From contig CAJKXC010000007.1 of the NCBI GenBank assembly GCA_905203765.1, forward strand, positions 15,975 to 79,974: DNA of 64,000 nt, read 5' to 3'. The translations under genes and the position numbers were made by a program. Positions 18,557-26,768 of this stretch are shown one piece after another. The notes below the pieces were generated by a model. The model was not told where the DNA came from, searched no databases, and saw only the letters and a list, made by a program, of their open reading frames with translations. Within the stretch, counting starts at the first letter, position 1, and each line of letters opens with the position of its first letter. This DNA is from an uncultured Bacteroides sp. GTDB lineage: Bacteria > Bacteroidota > Bacteroidia > Bacteroidales > Bacteroidaceae.

Positions 18557-18629
18557 GAATCGCTAGCTCAGCAGGTAGAGCACAACACTTTTAATGTTGG
18601 GGTCTTGGGTTCGAGCCCCAAGCGGTTCA
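18557..18629 (+). tRNA. tRNA-Lys (anticodon TTT)
   Basis: A 73-base cloverleaf. The acceptor stem GAATCGC pairs with GCGGTTC (one G-T pair). The D arm is GCTC..GAGC. The anticodon stem CAACA/TGTTG holds the loop CTTTTAA with anticodon TTT. The T arm has GGTTCGAGC. The discriminator base is A and CCA is not encoded. The tRNA has its own promoter and terminator and so is a single-gene unit. Confidence 0.95.
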
Positions 18630-18655
18630 CTTTTAGTAAATAATTGAGAGGAAAT

Positions 18656-18691
18656 AACTCCTGTAGTACGAATGTATTGCAGGAGTTTTTC
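18656..18691 (+). terminator. tRNA-Lys terminator
   Basis: AACTCCTG (18656-18663) and CAGGAGTT (18680-18687) form an 8-base stem with a 16-base loop and a T run after it. Confidence 0.75.
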
Positions 18692-18714
18692 TTTAGCGGA
18701 TATTGCATACGAAA

Positions 18715-18824
18715 AAACGCATGATGCATTCACCCGAAACAGATGGTCTGTTTGCCCCAAACGCATCATCTGTTTGACCTAAACAGACCATGCGTTTCAC
18801 CCAAACAGATGATGCGTTTTCGAG
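18715..18824. repeat. Array B: five 22-base units with shuffled half-sites
   Basis: Units start at 18715, 18737, 18759, 18781 and 18803. Each has a 17-base dyad core and a 5-base spacer (mostly CACCC-like). Cores 2-5 are AAACAGATGGTCTGTTT, AAACGCATCATCTGTTT, AAACAGACCATGCGTTT and AAACAGATGATGCGTTT; they combine two half-site types, AAACAGA and AAACGCA. Core 5 is the exact reverse complement of core 3. A further palindrome, GCAGACAGTCTGC, is centred at 18833, exactly one 22-base step on. The array lies 3' of the small minus-strand gene ending at 18844. Confidence 0.88.
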
Positions 18825-18843
18825 CAGCAGACAGTCTGCATCT

Positions 18844-19059
18844 TTATTCCAGTTCTGCCGCCTGAATATCAATGGAATGCAGCATATCCAATATACCGGT
18901 TGGAGTAATTCCCTTGCACTCTATCCTCAAAACCTTTTCCCAATCTTCCAGGTCGACATTCCATTTGCTTATCTGCGGACATTGCTCCAAAACGGATTTC
19001 ACACGCTTCACATCACGCTTTCCGCTGATTGATGTCCTAAAAATCAAAATACTTTCCAT
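18844..19059 (-). CDS. Small HMA-like (ferredoxin-like fold) protein without CxxC
   Basis: 71 residues: MESILIFRTSI, a helix (KRDVKRVKSVLEQCP), two strands (ISKWNVDLEDWEKVLRIECKG) and a second helix (TPTGILDMLHSI). This beta-alpha-beta-beta-alpha-beta pattern is that of heavy-metal-associated (HMA) domains, but the metal-binding CxxC is absent; only isolated Cys residues occur. Copper binding is therefore unlikely. I do not recognise a function. The ATG at 19057-19059 follows a short leader. It is a single gene, with array B after its stop. Confidence 0.65.
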   Translation of the reverse strand: MESILIFRTSISGKRDVKRVKSVLEQCPQISKWNVDLEDWEKVLRIECKGITPTGILDMLHSIDIQAAELE

Positions 19060-19165
19060 AGCGTTACTTATTTTTCTGCAAATGAAACGAATATAAGTAT
19101 GTGAATTAAGCGATTTCCGATGAATTACGGAAAAAAGCCGTCGAAATACCCATAAATAGGGATGA

Positions 19166-20647
19166 CTAAAACTTATAGGTCAGCATCAAGCGACCTTCTG
19201 AAGTACTGGAAAAAACGTTCTTATAATACTTGTAGTGTGTGTTACGAGTATAGTTAGTGAACGTAGTCGTCAGGTATAGCTGGTCTCGCAGTTTGAAGTC
19301 CAACCGCAATCCGCTGACGTGAAGAATAGCCCTCGAATGGTCACCTTGTGCATTCAGCGTTTTCGGTTCGACGTTATCCCAATCTATATCTCGGGGATAT
19401 CCCTTCCAGGTAAACATCTGGTATGCCTCATAAGTGGTCGATGCAACGAATTTATCCTTCTTATATATAAAGTTGAAACCCGCCTTCGCACTAAATCCAC
19501 TCGCCAGATTGTAGATACGTTCATCCACCTTGTAGTAGTCGCTAAGGGCTCCACCCAAAAGTATGACATTCAGATGGCCATAAGCATCAATATCCCATTT
19601 CCTCAGGAGTTTACGTTTATAGATAAGCCCGCCACCAACGGATGCAGGCGTGCAGAACTTATAAGGAGTCTTGGCAGAAACGGCAGAGATTGTGTCCGAA
19701 TCGTAATAATCGAAATGCTGGTAGAGGCCTAAGCTCAAATAATATTTGTCATTGTTCACCAGTTCTTTGGCCACCAGGCGTCCGATGATGTTCAACTGTC
19801 CCAGTACCGGTTGTTCGGCTTGCCAGTTCAGATTGGCCTTTATCGAGAAGTAATCGTAAGGGTGCGTTTCTTCCACATCGAAACGGTCGCCATACTCAAT
19901 GTTGATTTCGGAAGCCAAACCCATACCTTTATCCAGAATTTCGTCTTTCAGTTCAAGGGTTCGCACACCCACAGACACATCCACGCTGACGTCGGGAACA
20001 CCGAACTGCTTGCCCGAAGTGGAACGCCTTCTCCACGCATCTCCGTTGATAATACGGGTGAGCCCACGCATCGGAGAAATCAGGAACGAAGCAAACTCCA
20101 GCCCGAAACGGCTCCAACCCGTTCGACGGTCGTCAAGGATAAGGTCGGAAACGCGGTACATCACTTCGCCCAGTGCCATTCCACCGATGGGGGTGGCAAT
20201 GATATCATTGGTCGACGGAAACTCGTTCTCCATAGCCATCTCCCACATAAAGCTGCCGCCAAAAGCAAACAGCCCGGATTGCCAATAGTTATATCCGTTG
20301 GAACGGGCAGAATTATAATACAGATTGCCATGATAAGGATGCATGAACATATTCGTCTGCATCGCATCATTATCCCACACAAAACCATGCTTGAAGTTAT
20401 CTTTGATGGTGTGCATATTGATATAGGCAAAATCAGCCTTACGGATATACCGGTCGAAAGCCCAGACGCCCATATTTATTCCGAATACAGTAGCCCCTGC
20501 CTGAAAACCTCTCTTCTTGGCATAGAAAGCAATATCGAGCGAATCAGCGGCTTTTGGGGTAGCAATTTGATGATGTATAGCGACTTGGGAATAAGCAATG
20601 TCGATAGATATCAAACAGGTGAACAGAACCAATAACATCTTTTTCAT
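19166..20647 (-). CDS. DUF3943 family outer-membrane-associated protein
   Basis: About 493 residues from the ATG at 20647. The signal peptide is MKKMLLVLFTCLISIDIAYSQ. The region around residues 45-215 matches DUF3943 in character (NMGVWAFDRYIRKADFAY, DNDAMQTNMFMHPYHG, DIIATPIGGMALGEVMYR, ISPMRGLTRIINGDAWRR). The second half alternates like beta-strands and ends LMLTYKF*, typical of outer-membrane barrels. Function is unknown. The frame is open to 20674, but a -7 box at 20652-20659 lies between the two possible starts, so the inner ATG is chosen; its mRNA would be nearly leaderless. Confidence 0.75.
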   Translation of the reverse strand: MKKMLLVLFTCLISIDIAYSQVAIHHQIATPKAADSLDIAFYAKKRGFQAGATVFGINMGVWAFDRYIRKADFAYINMHTIKDNFKHGFVWDNDAMQTNMFMHPYHGNLYYNSARSNGYNYWQSGLFAFGGSFMWEMAMENEFPSTNDIIATPIGGMALGEVMYRVSDLILDDRRTGWSRFGLEFASFLISPMRGLTRIINGDAWRRRSTSGKQFGVPDVSVDVSVGVRTLELKDEILDKGMGLASEINIEYGDRFDVEETHPYDYFSIKANLNWQAEQPVLGQLNIIGRLVAKELVNNDKYYLSLGLYQHFDYYDSDTISAVSAKTPYKFCTPASVGGGLIYKRKLLRKWDIDAYGHLNVILLGGALSDYYKVDERIYNLASGFSAKAGFNFIYKKDKFVASTTYEAYQMFTWKGYPRDIDWDNVEPKTLNAQGDHSRAILHVSGLRLDFKLRDQLYLTTTFTNYTRNTHYKYYKNVFSSTSEGRLMLTYKF

Positions 20648-20651
20648 GTTG

Positions 20652-20659
20652 CAAACATA
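20652..20659 (-). promoter_or_regulatory. -7 box at the DUF3943 start
   Basis: TATGTTTG on the minus strand ends 4 bases before the ATG at 20647. No clear -33 element was seen. It predicts a leaderless transcript if used. Confidence 0.5.
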
Positions 20660-20743
20660 GGGAAAAAATATCAAGTTCCAGATACTTTTTTACGCAAAAA
20701 GTCGCCATAATTTCTGTTATTTGCCCTCTATCGGCAGGCTTTG

Positions 20744-21505
20744 TTATTTCTTATACGTTATCGTTCCCGTAGCTTGGTTAGTCGGCATCACCAGCACTTC
20801 GGCTATCTGAATATGCTGGGGCACGGCAGCAGCAAAGTAAACCACCTCGGCTATATCATCGCCATCGAGCGGGCGTATTCCTTTATATACATTATCGGCA
20901 GCCTCTTTATTTCCGCGGAAACGAACCACGGAGAAGTTGGTTTCTACCAATCCCGGTTTGATGTTCGTCACGCGCACAGGAGTATCTACCAAGTCGATGC
21001 GGAGCCCGTCCGAGAGTGCTTTTACAGCTGCTTTGGCAGCACAATACACGCTACCGCCCGGATAAGCATAATCTCCGGCGATGGAACCCATGTTGATGAC
21101 ATGTCCGCGTCCGCGCTCCACCATTCCGGGAACTACCAGGCGGGTCATGGCAAGCAATGCTTTCACGTCCGTATCGATTACGATGTCCCATTCATCAAGA
21201 TTCCCCTCGTGCTCCTTATCGACACCGATAACAAGACCGGCATTGTTTATCAGAATATCTATCTCCTTCCATTCTGCCGGAAGAGATTCCAGCGCAGCCT
21301 TAGCCGCCTGGCGGTTGCGTACATCGAAAGGAAGCAGGCAGACATCTGCATGATATTTCTCTTCCAGTTCTTTCTTAACTGCATTCAACTTATCGGTATT
21401 ACGTCCATTCAGTATAAGGCGATAACCATTCATAGCAAACTTCCGTGCACATCCCTCTCCAATTCCGGAAGAGGCTCCGGTGATAAGTACAATTTTCTTT
21501 TCCAT
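20744..21505 (-). CDS. Short-chain dehydrogenase/reductase (YdfG-like)
   Basis: 253 residues of the classical SDR family. It has the NAD(P)-binding motif TGASSGIG (residues 9-16), the structural NNAG motif, the catalytic Ser in MGSIAGDY, and YCAAK. Basic residues after the second strand (LNGRNTDKL) suggest NADP(H). The best-known relatives act on 3-hydroxy acids or serine; the substrate here is not determined. The frame opens at 21529, but MEKKIVLITGASSG at 21505 is the standard start and leaves a leader of about 31 bases from the promoter at 21541-21548. Confidence 0.88.
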   Translation of the reverse strand: MEKKIVLITGASSGIGEGCARKFAMNGYRLILNGRNTDKLNAVKKELEEKYHADVCLLPFDVRNRQAAKAALESLPAEWKEIDILINNAGLVIGVDKEHEGNLDEWDIVIDTDVKALLAMTRLVVPGMVERGRGHVINMGSIAGDYAYPGGSVYCAAKAAVKALSDGLRIDLVDTPVRVTNIKPGLVETNFSVVRFRGNKEAADNVYKGIRPLDGDDIAEVVYFAAAVPQHIQIAEVLVMPTNQATGTITYKK

Positions 21506-21540
21506 ATTGTAACAAGTTATAAATACCATTGTATTGACTG

Positions 21541-21548
21541 CAAAAGTA
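21541..21548 (-). promoter_or_regulatory. -7 box of the SDR gene
   Basis: TACTTTTG on the minus strand, 36 bases before the chosen ATG. Confidence 0.55.
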
Positions 21549-21626
21549 TTACTTATTCGCGAGTTATAAATTATAAATTATAGAATATTTTCTACGGAGA
21601 GATATAATATATCCCCAAGAAATATG

Positions 21627-21634
21627 TACCTTTG
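21627..21634 (+). promoter_or_regulatory. -7 box of the toxin-antitoxin pair
   Basis: TACCTTTG, 31 bases before the antitoxin ATG. The predicted leader is about 25 bases. Confidence 0.55.
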
Positions 21635-21664
21635 TATCAGCAATGAACCTAAAAGAAAAGCTAT

Positions 21665-21814
21665 ATGAAAGAGGAAGAGAAAATAATAGAAGAAAAAGAT
21701 AATGTCGCTACTAAAAAGACGAAGTCTAAAAAGAGGAAGGTGAGCAAGACGTGGGAAGCCATGCAGAGATTGAAAGGTAGTTTAATAGTAAATGACCCTA
21801 AATTCCTGTTGTAA
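21665..21814 (+). CDS. Probable antitoxin of a type II toxin-antitoxin pair
   Basis: A 49-residue protein (MKEEEKIIEEKDNVATKK...). The first half is highly charged and rich in Lys and Glu; the C-terminal half reads TWEAMQRLKGSLIVNDPKFLL. Its stop (21812-21814) touches the ATG of the PIN-domain gene, the usual antitoxin-toxin arrangement. The C-terminal 'W...(M/L)..L.GS......FL' pattern resembles the toxin-binding tail of small Bacteroidetes antitoxins. No DNA-binding fold is obvious. It is assigned mainly by position. Confidence 0.7.
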   Translation: MKEEEKIIEEKDNVATKKTKSKKRKVSKTWEAMQRLKGSLIVNDPKFLL

Positions 21815-22237
21815 ATGCGCTATCTTATCGATACAAATATCTTTGTATATATGGCATCTGATCCCGAATACTTAAGCAGGGATGTAGATGCCATTATTTT
21901 AGAGCCAGAGACAGTTCTCTATATGAGCGCTGAATCTGTTCGAGAATTGATTGTAGGTTATCGCAATAAAGGATTGTGTTCGAAGCAATGGAAATCGGTA
22001 GAAGCCATGGTTGACGCCATAGAGAATGAATACTACATAAAGATACTACCACTGAAGAAAGAGCACATGATGACCTATGCACAACTGAAAATCAACGAAG
22101 CACAAGGTCACAAAGACCCGTCAGACCATGTCATCATAGCCCATGCCATTACAGAGCACTTACCACTTATTTCGAGCGATACCCGCTTTGAGTTTTATAG
22201 AAAACAAGGGCTCGACTTGATATTCAATCAGAAATAA
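21815..22237 (+). CDS. PIN-domain toxin (VapC type)
   Basis: A 140-residue PIN-domain ribonuclease. The acidic site is intact: Asp in YLIDTNIFVY (residue 6), Glu in MSAESVRELI (about 40), Asp in DPSDHVIIAHA (about 102) and Asp in ISSDTRFEFY (about 120). VapC toxins cut tRNA or rRNA when released from their antitoxin. It starts directly after the antitoxin stop. The -7 box at 21627 lies upstream of both, so they should be one transcript. Confidence 0.88.
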   Translation: MRYLIDTNIFVYMASDPEYLSRDVDAIILEPETVLYMSAESVRELIVGYRNKGLCSKQWKSVEAMVDAIENEYYIKILPLKKEHMMTYAQLKINEAQGHKDPSDHVIIAHAITEHLPLISSDTRFEFYRKQGLDLIFNQK

Positions 22238-22292
22238 ATCCTTTCACTGTATATCTCCGGCTAATTATGATTTAAAGTTTTCTGGAAATGAT

Positions 22293-22300
22293 TACCTTTG
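22293..22300 (+). promoter_or_regulatory. -7 box of the pot operon
   Basis: TACCTTTG, 61 bases before the potA ATG. No clear -33 element was found. The predicted leader is about 57 bases. Confidence 0.5.
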
Positions 22301-22361
22301 CCCCGCTTTTTAGAAGCCAGAGATTTGTTTAATTCGTTTGGATAAAGATTAAGAAACGCTT

Positions 22362-23780
22362 ATGCAAAAGTCCGACTGCATCATCGGTGTGGAACATGTA
22401 TCGAAATTCTTCGGAGATAAAGCCGTACTGAATGATGTGAATTTGTCTGTCCGCAAGGGCGAGTTTGTAACAATACTGGGACCGTCCGGCTGCGGAAAGA
22501 CGACACTGTTGCGCCTCATCGCAGGCTTTCAGACAGCTTCGGAAGGTGTGATAACCATTGCCGGAAAGGACATTACGCAGACACCGCCGCACAAGCGCCC
22601 GGTGAACACCGTATTCCAGAAGTACGCCCTCTTCCCCCACCTCAATGTATTCAATAACATTGCCTTCGGTCTGAAGCTGAAGAAGCTGCCCGGCGCTACC
22701 ATCGAGAAGAAAGTGAAACAGGCTCTGCGTATGGTAGGCATGACGGACTACGAAGACCGTGACGTCGATTCCCTCTCCGGCGGACAGCAGCAACGTGTTG
22801 CCATAGCCCGCGCCATCGTCAACGAACCGGAAGTGCTGCTGCTCGACGAACCCCTTGCCGCCCTTGACCTGAAGATGCGCAAGGACATGCAGATGGAACT
22901 GAAAGAGATGCACAAGACGCTGGGCATCACCTTTGTCTACGTCACCCACGACCAGGAAGAAGCGCTCACGCTGAGCGACACCATCGTCGTGATGAGCGAA
23001 GGTAAGATACAACAAATCGGCACCCCGATAGACATATACAACGAACCCATCAACTCCTTCGTTGCCGACTTCATCGGCGAGAGTAATATCCTGAACGGCG
23101 TGATGGTGAAAGACAAACTCGTCACCTTCTGCGGACACGAATTCGAGTGCGTGGACGAGGGGTTCGGCGAGCAGGCACAAGTGGATGTTGTGATCCGCCC
23201 GGAAGACATCTATATCTTCGACCCTTCGGAAGCTGCCCAACTCCTGGGCACCGTGACCAGTTGCATCTTCAAAGGCGTGCACTACGAAATGCTGGTGCAG
23301 ACCCGCGAAGGCTACGAACTGATGGTGCAAGATTACCACAGCTTTGAAGCCGGACGCGAAGTAGGCCTGTTGGTGAAGCCCTTCGACATCCATGTGATGA
23401 AGAAGGAACGCACCTGCAACACCTTCGAGGGCCGCGTGATAGACGAACACCACGTAGAGTTCCTGGGCTGTACCTTCGAGTGTAGCCAGGTGCCGGCAAA
23501 AGACGACTCCCGCTACGATTGGGACCACGTCACCGTAGAAGTGGACTTCTCCGCCGTCACCCTCGAAGACAACGAAGAAGACGGGCGGTTGACGGGTGAA
23601 GTAAAATTCATCCTCTACAAAGGAAACCATTACCATCTGACGGTGTTTACCGATTGGGACGAGGACATCTTCGTCGATACCAACGACGTGTGGGACGACG
23701 GCGACCGCGTGGGTATCACCATCGCCCCCGAGAATATACGAATTGTTCAATCTATTAATAAGGAAGGAAGTGCTCAGTAA
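22362..23780 (+). CDS. potA: Spermidine/putrescine ABC transporter ATP-binding protein, extended
   Basis: 472 residues. The nucleotide-binding domain (residues 1-240) has Walker [10 protein letters not shown], signature [14 protein letters not shown], Walker [13 protein letters not shown], and the H-loop in [15 protein letters not shown]-type domain follows. Two related segments then occur: [19 protein letters not shown] from residue 296 and [19 protein letters not shown] from residue 412, each ending in a 'V.KP/APE.I.I' type strand. E. coli PotA is about 378 residues, so this protein carries an extra C-terminal repeat of about 90-110 residues. It is first in potABCD and energises polyamine uptake. 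Confidence 0.92.
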   Translation: MQKSDCIIGVEHVSKFFGDKAVLNDVNLSVRKGEFVTILGPSGCGKTTLLRLIAGFQTASEGVITIAGKDITQTPPHKRPVNTVFQKYALFPHLNVFNNIAFGLKLKKLPGATIEKKVKQALRMVGMTDYEDRDVDSLSGGQQQRVAIARAIVNEPEVLLLDEPLAALDLKMRKDMQMELKEMHKTLGITFVYVTHDQEEALTLSDTIVVMSEGKIQQIGTPIDIYNEPINSFVADFIGESNILNGVMVKDKLVTFCGHEFECVDEGFGEQAQVDVVIRPEDIYIFDPSEAAQLLGTVTSCIFKGVHYEMLVQTREGYELMVQDYHSFEAGREVGLLVKPFDIHVMKKERTCNTFEGRVIDEHHVEFLGCTFECSQVPAKDDSRYDWDHVTVEVDFSAVTLEDNEEDGRLTGEVKFILYKGNHYHLTVFTDWDEDIFVDTNDVWDDGDRVGITIAPENIRIVQSINKEGSAQ

Positions 23781-24570
23781 GTTATCCCGTTTCTTCATGC
23801 TCCGGCGCAACTGGACGGTACCCTACGCGCTGTTTCTGCTCATCTTTGTGATAGTACCGCTACTGCTCATCGTGGTGTATGCCTTTACCGATGCCGAAGG
23901 CGCCGTGACCTTTGCCAACTTCCGCAAGTTCATGATGCATCCCGAGGCGATGAACACTTTCATCTATTCTATCGGAATTGCAGTAATAACAACGCTTGTC
24001 TGCCTGCTGCTGGGATATCCGGCTGCCTACATCCTCAGCCAGAAACAGTTCAATACCTCACAAACCATGGTGGTGCTGTTCATCCTGCCCATGTGGGTCA
24101 ATATCCTGATACGCACACTTGCCACAGTGGCACTGTTCGACTTCCTGAACCTGCCCCTGGGCGAAGGCGCGTTGGTATTCGGCATGGTCTACAACTTCCT
24201 GCCATTCATGATATACCCCATCTACAACACGCTTCAGAAGATGGACCACAACCTGATAGAAGCCGCCCAAGACCTGGGAGCCAGCCCGAGGAAAGTATTC
24301 GGCAAAGTGATATTGCCCCTCTCCATGCCGGGCATCATGAGCGGCATCGTGATGGTATTCATGCCCACGGTCAGCACCTTTGCCATCGCCGAACTGCTGA
24401 CGATGAACAACATCAAACTGTTCGGTACCACGGTGCAGGAGAATATATACAACGGAATGTGGAACTACGGTGCCGCCCTCTCGCTTATCATGCTGTTGCT
24501 GATAGGCATTACAATCCTCTTCACCAACGAAGAAGACGGTGCATCGAATGAAAGCGGGGGTGTGATATGA
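23770..24570 (+). CDS. potB: Spermidine/putrescine ABC transporter permease PotB
   Basis: About 266 residues with six TM helices and the permease EAA loop ([28 protein letters not shown], residues about 180-207). The start is uncertain: a TTG at 23743, this GTG at 23770 (overlapping the potA stop by 11 bases, just after a purine-rich AAGGAAGGAA) and an ATG at 23797 ([13 protein letters not shown]) are all in frame. I prefer the GTG because of the purine-rich site and coupling to potA. It forms the inner-membrane channel with PotC. Confidence 0.88.
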   Translation: MLSKLSRFFMLRRNWTVPYALFLLIFVIVPLLLIVVYAFTDAEGAVTFANFRKFMMHPEAMNTFIYSIGIAVITTLVCLLLGYPAAYILSQKQFNTSQTMVVLFILPMWVNILIRTLATVALFDFLNLPLGEGALVFGMVYNFLPFMIYPIYNTLQKMDHNLIEAAQDLGASPRKVFGKVILPLSMPGIMSGIVMVFMPTVSTFAIAELLTMNNIKLFGTTVQENIYNGMWNYGAALSLIMLLLIGITILFTNEEDGASNESGGVI

Positions 24571-25358
24571 TGACACGTATTCTTGCCAAGGGCTACTTGT
24601 GGCTGCTGCTGGCGCTACTCTACTCGCCCATACTGATTATCATGATATTCTCCTTTACCGAAGCCAAGGTACTGGGCAACTGGACGGGATTCTCGACCAA
24701 ACTGTACAGTTCGCTCTTCACGGGCGGGATGCACCACTCGCTGATGAGTGCGATATGGAACACGTTTGCCATCGCACTGATTGCGGCAACCGCCTCTACG
24801 GCACTGGGAAGTATTGCAGCTGTGGGCATCTTCAACCTGCGTTCGCGCACGCGGCAGGTGATGAGCTTTGCCAATGCCATCCCGATGATGAACGCCGACA
24901 TCATTACCGGTGTATCGCTGTTCCTGCTGTTCGTCAGCTTCGGCATATCGCAGGGATATACCACGGTGATACTGGCGCACATCACCTTCTGCACCCCTTA
25001 CGTAGTGCTGAGCGTGATGCCACGGCTGAAGAAGATGAACCAGAACGTCTACGAAGCGGCACTCGACCTGGGTGCCACGCCCTTCCAGGCATTGCGCAAA
25101 GTCATTCTGCCGGAGATACTGCCGGGCATGATAAGCGGATTTATCCTCGCTTTCACCCTCTCCATCGATGACTTCGCCGTGACCATCTTCACCATCGGAA
25201 ACGAAGGACTGGAAACGCTCTCTACCTATATATATGCCGATGCACGCAAAGGCGGACTGACGCCCGAACTGCGACCGCTGTCCACGATTATCTTCGTGAC
25301 GGTGCTGGTGCTGCTGATTGTAATCAACAAGCGGGCAGAGCGAAGCAAAAAGGAATAA
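24567..25358 (+). CDS. potC: Spermidine/putrescine ABC transporter permease PotC
   Basis: 263 residues with six TM helices and the EAA loop YEAALDLGATPFQALRKVILPEILPG. The region DDFAVTIFTIG is typical of PotC. The ATG overlaps the potB stop by 4 bases (ATGA), indicating translational coupling; a second ATG follows directly. It forms the channel with PotB. Confidence 0.93.
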   Translation: MMTRILAKGYLWLLLALLYSPILIIMIFSFTEAKVLGNWTGFSTKLYSSLFTGGMHHSLMSAIWNTFAIALIAATASTALGSIAAVGIFNLRSRTRQVMSFANAIPMMNADIITGVSLFLLFVSFGISQGYTTVILAHITFCTPYVVLSVMPRLKKMNQNVYEAALDLGATPFQALRKVILPEILPGMISGFILAFTLSIDDFAVTIFTIGNEGLETLSTYIYADARKGGLTPELRPLSTIIFVTVLVLLIVINKRAERSKKE

Positions 25359-25376
25359 GTAAACGATGACGAAGCA

Positions 25377-26720
25377 ATGAAGAAATATATACTCACACTG
25401 ACCCTTATCTGCAGTATTGCCACTCTCTGCCTTCTCGTCTCCGCCTGCGGAAGTTCCGACGAAGAGCGCAGCCGTGTACTGAAGATATACAACTGGGGTG
25501 ACTACATCGACGAAGACGTCCTTGCCGAATTCCCCGCCTGGTACAAGGAGCAGACGGGCGAAGACATCCGCATCATCTACCAGGTATTCGATATCAACGA
25601 GATAATGCTCACCAAGATTGAACGCGGGCACGAAGATTTCGACGTTGTTTGTCCCTCGGAATACATCATCGAGCGGATGCTGAAGAAAGACCTGCTGCTA
25701 CCCATCGACCGGAACCTGGGCAAGACGCCGGATTATATCCCCAACATCTCCCCTTACATCCGGCGGGAGTTGAACAAGACTAGCCAGCCGGGACGCGTGA
25801 CCACCGACTATGCCGTGCCCTATATGTGGGGCACCGCCGGCATCCTTTATAACAAGAAGTTTATCGACGAGGAAGAAGCCAGCAGTTGGTACTGCCTCTG
25901 GAATCCCAAGAACCGCGGTAAGATACTGATGAAGGACAGTTACCGTGATGCTTACGGCACCGCCATCATCTACTCCCATGCCCGGCAGCTGGCGGACAGC
26001 GCCGTCACCGTGGAGCAACTGATGAACGACAATTCCACCCAAGCCATCGCCCTCGCCGAAGAATACCTGAAAGCGATGAAACCCAACATTGCCGGCTGGG
26101 AAGCCGACTTCGGCAAAGAGATGATGACCAAGGGCAAGGCATGGATGAACTTCACCTGGAGCGGCGACGCCGTTTGGGCGATAGACGAGGCCGAAGCCGT
26201 GGGTGTGGAGTTGGACTACGCCGTACCGCGCGAAGGCAGCAACATCTGGTACGATGGCTGGGTCATCCCCAAGTATGCCCGCAACCCGAAGGCGGCAAGT
26301 TACTTCATCAACTACCTCTGCCAGCCCGAAGTAGCCTTGCGGAATATGGATGCCATCGGTTACGTCAGCGCCGTGGCCACGCCCGAAATCATGGAAGCGA
26401 AGACGGACACTACGATAGAAGAACGCTCCGACCTGAGTTACTTCTTCGGCGCATTGCCCGGTGCCGACAGCCTGCAAATCAATTCCATCCAGTACCCCGA
26501 CCGCAAGGTGGTGGAGCGCTGCGCCATGATACGCGACTTCGGCGACCGCACCGAACTGGTACTCGAAATGTGGAGCCGCGTGAAGGGTGACAACCTTAAC
26601 ACAGGCATTGTGCTACTGATATTCGCCGTCTTCGGCGTACTGCTTGTGTGGCTGGTATACGGCAAGATACGCAGGTACAAGCATCGGAAACGTCCTCACC
26701 GCCGCCGGAGAAGAAGATAA
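25377..26720 (+). CDS. potD: Polyamine-binding lipoprotein PotD with C-terminal TM helix and Arg-rich tail
   Basis: 447 residues. The signal peptide ends in the lipobox LVSAC (Cys24). A type 2 periplasmic binding domain follows with LKIYNWGDYIDEDVL, NMDAIGYVSAVATPEI and WYDGWVIPKYARNPKAASY; Trp, Asp and Glu positions typical of polyamine recognition are present. Unusual is the end: a second hydrophobic helix (GIVLLIFAVFGVLLVWLVYG, about residues 410-429), then an 18-residue tail with 13 Lys or Arg, finishing in six Arg. The protein would be held in the membrane at both ends, with the tail in the cytoplasm. It is the last pot gene, 18 bases after potC. Confidence 0.9.
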   Translation: MKKYILTLTLICSIATLCLLVSACGSSDEERSRVLKIYNWGDYIDEDVLAEFPAWYKEQTGEDIRIIYQVFDINEIMLTKIERGHEDFDVVCPSEYIIERMLKKDLLLPIDRNLGKTPDYIPNISPYIRRELNKTSQPGRVTTDYAVPYMWGTAGILYNKKFIDEEEASSWYCLWNPKNRGKILMKDSYRDAYGTAIIYSHARQLADSAVTVEQLMNDNSTQAIALAEEYLKAMKPNIAGWEADFGKEMMTKGKAWMNFTWSGDAVWAIDEAEAVGVELDYAVPREGSNIWYDGWVIPKYARNPKAASYFINYLCQPEVALRNMDAIGYVSAVATPEIMEAKTDTTIEERSDLSYFFGALPGADSLQINSIQYPDRKVVERCAMIRDFGDRTELVLEMWSRVKGDNLNTGIVLLIFAVFGVLLVWLVYGKIRRYKHRKRPHRRRRRR

Positions 26721-26768
26721 AAAGAAGACAAGACAGTCGGCAAAAGAAGCTAAAAAGAAATAAAGACA

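Noticed and set aside
18563..18769. Minus-strand open frame over the tRNA-Lys (68 codons)
   Set aside because: It is antisense to a clear tRNA, contains translated tRNA sequence and repeat array, and has no promoter.
22329..23810. Minus-strand frame of 493 codons opposite potA
   Set aside because: Shadow of potA; rich in His and Val as expected from the complement of its codon use; no motif.
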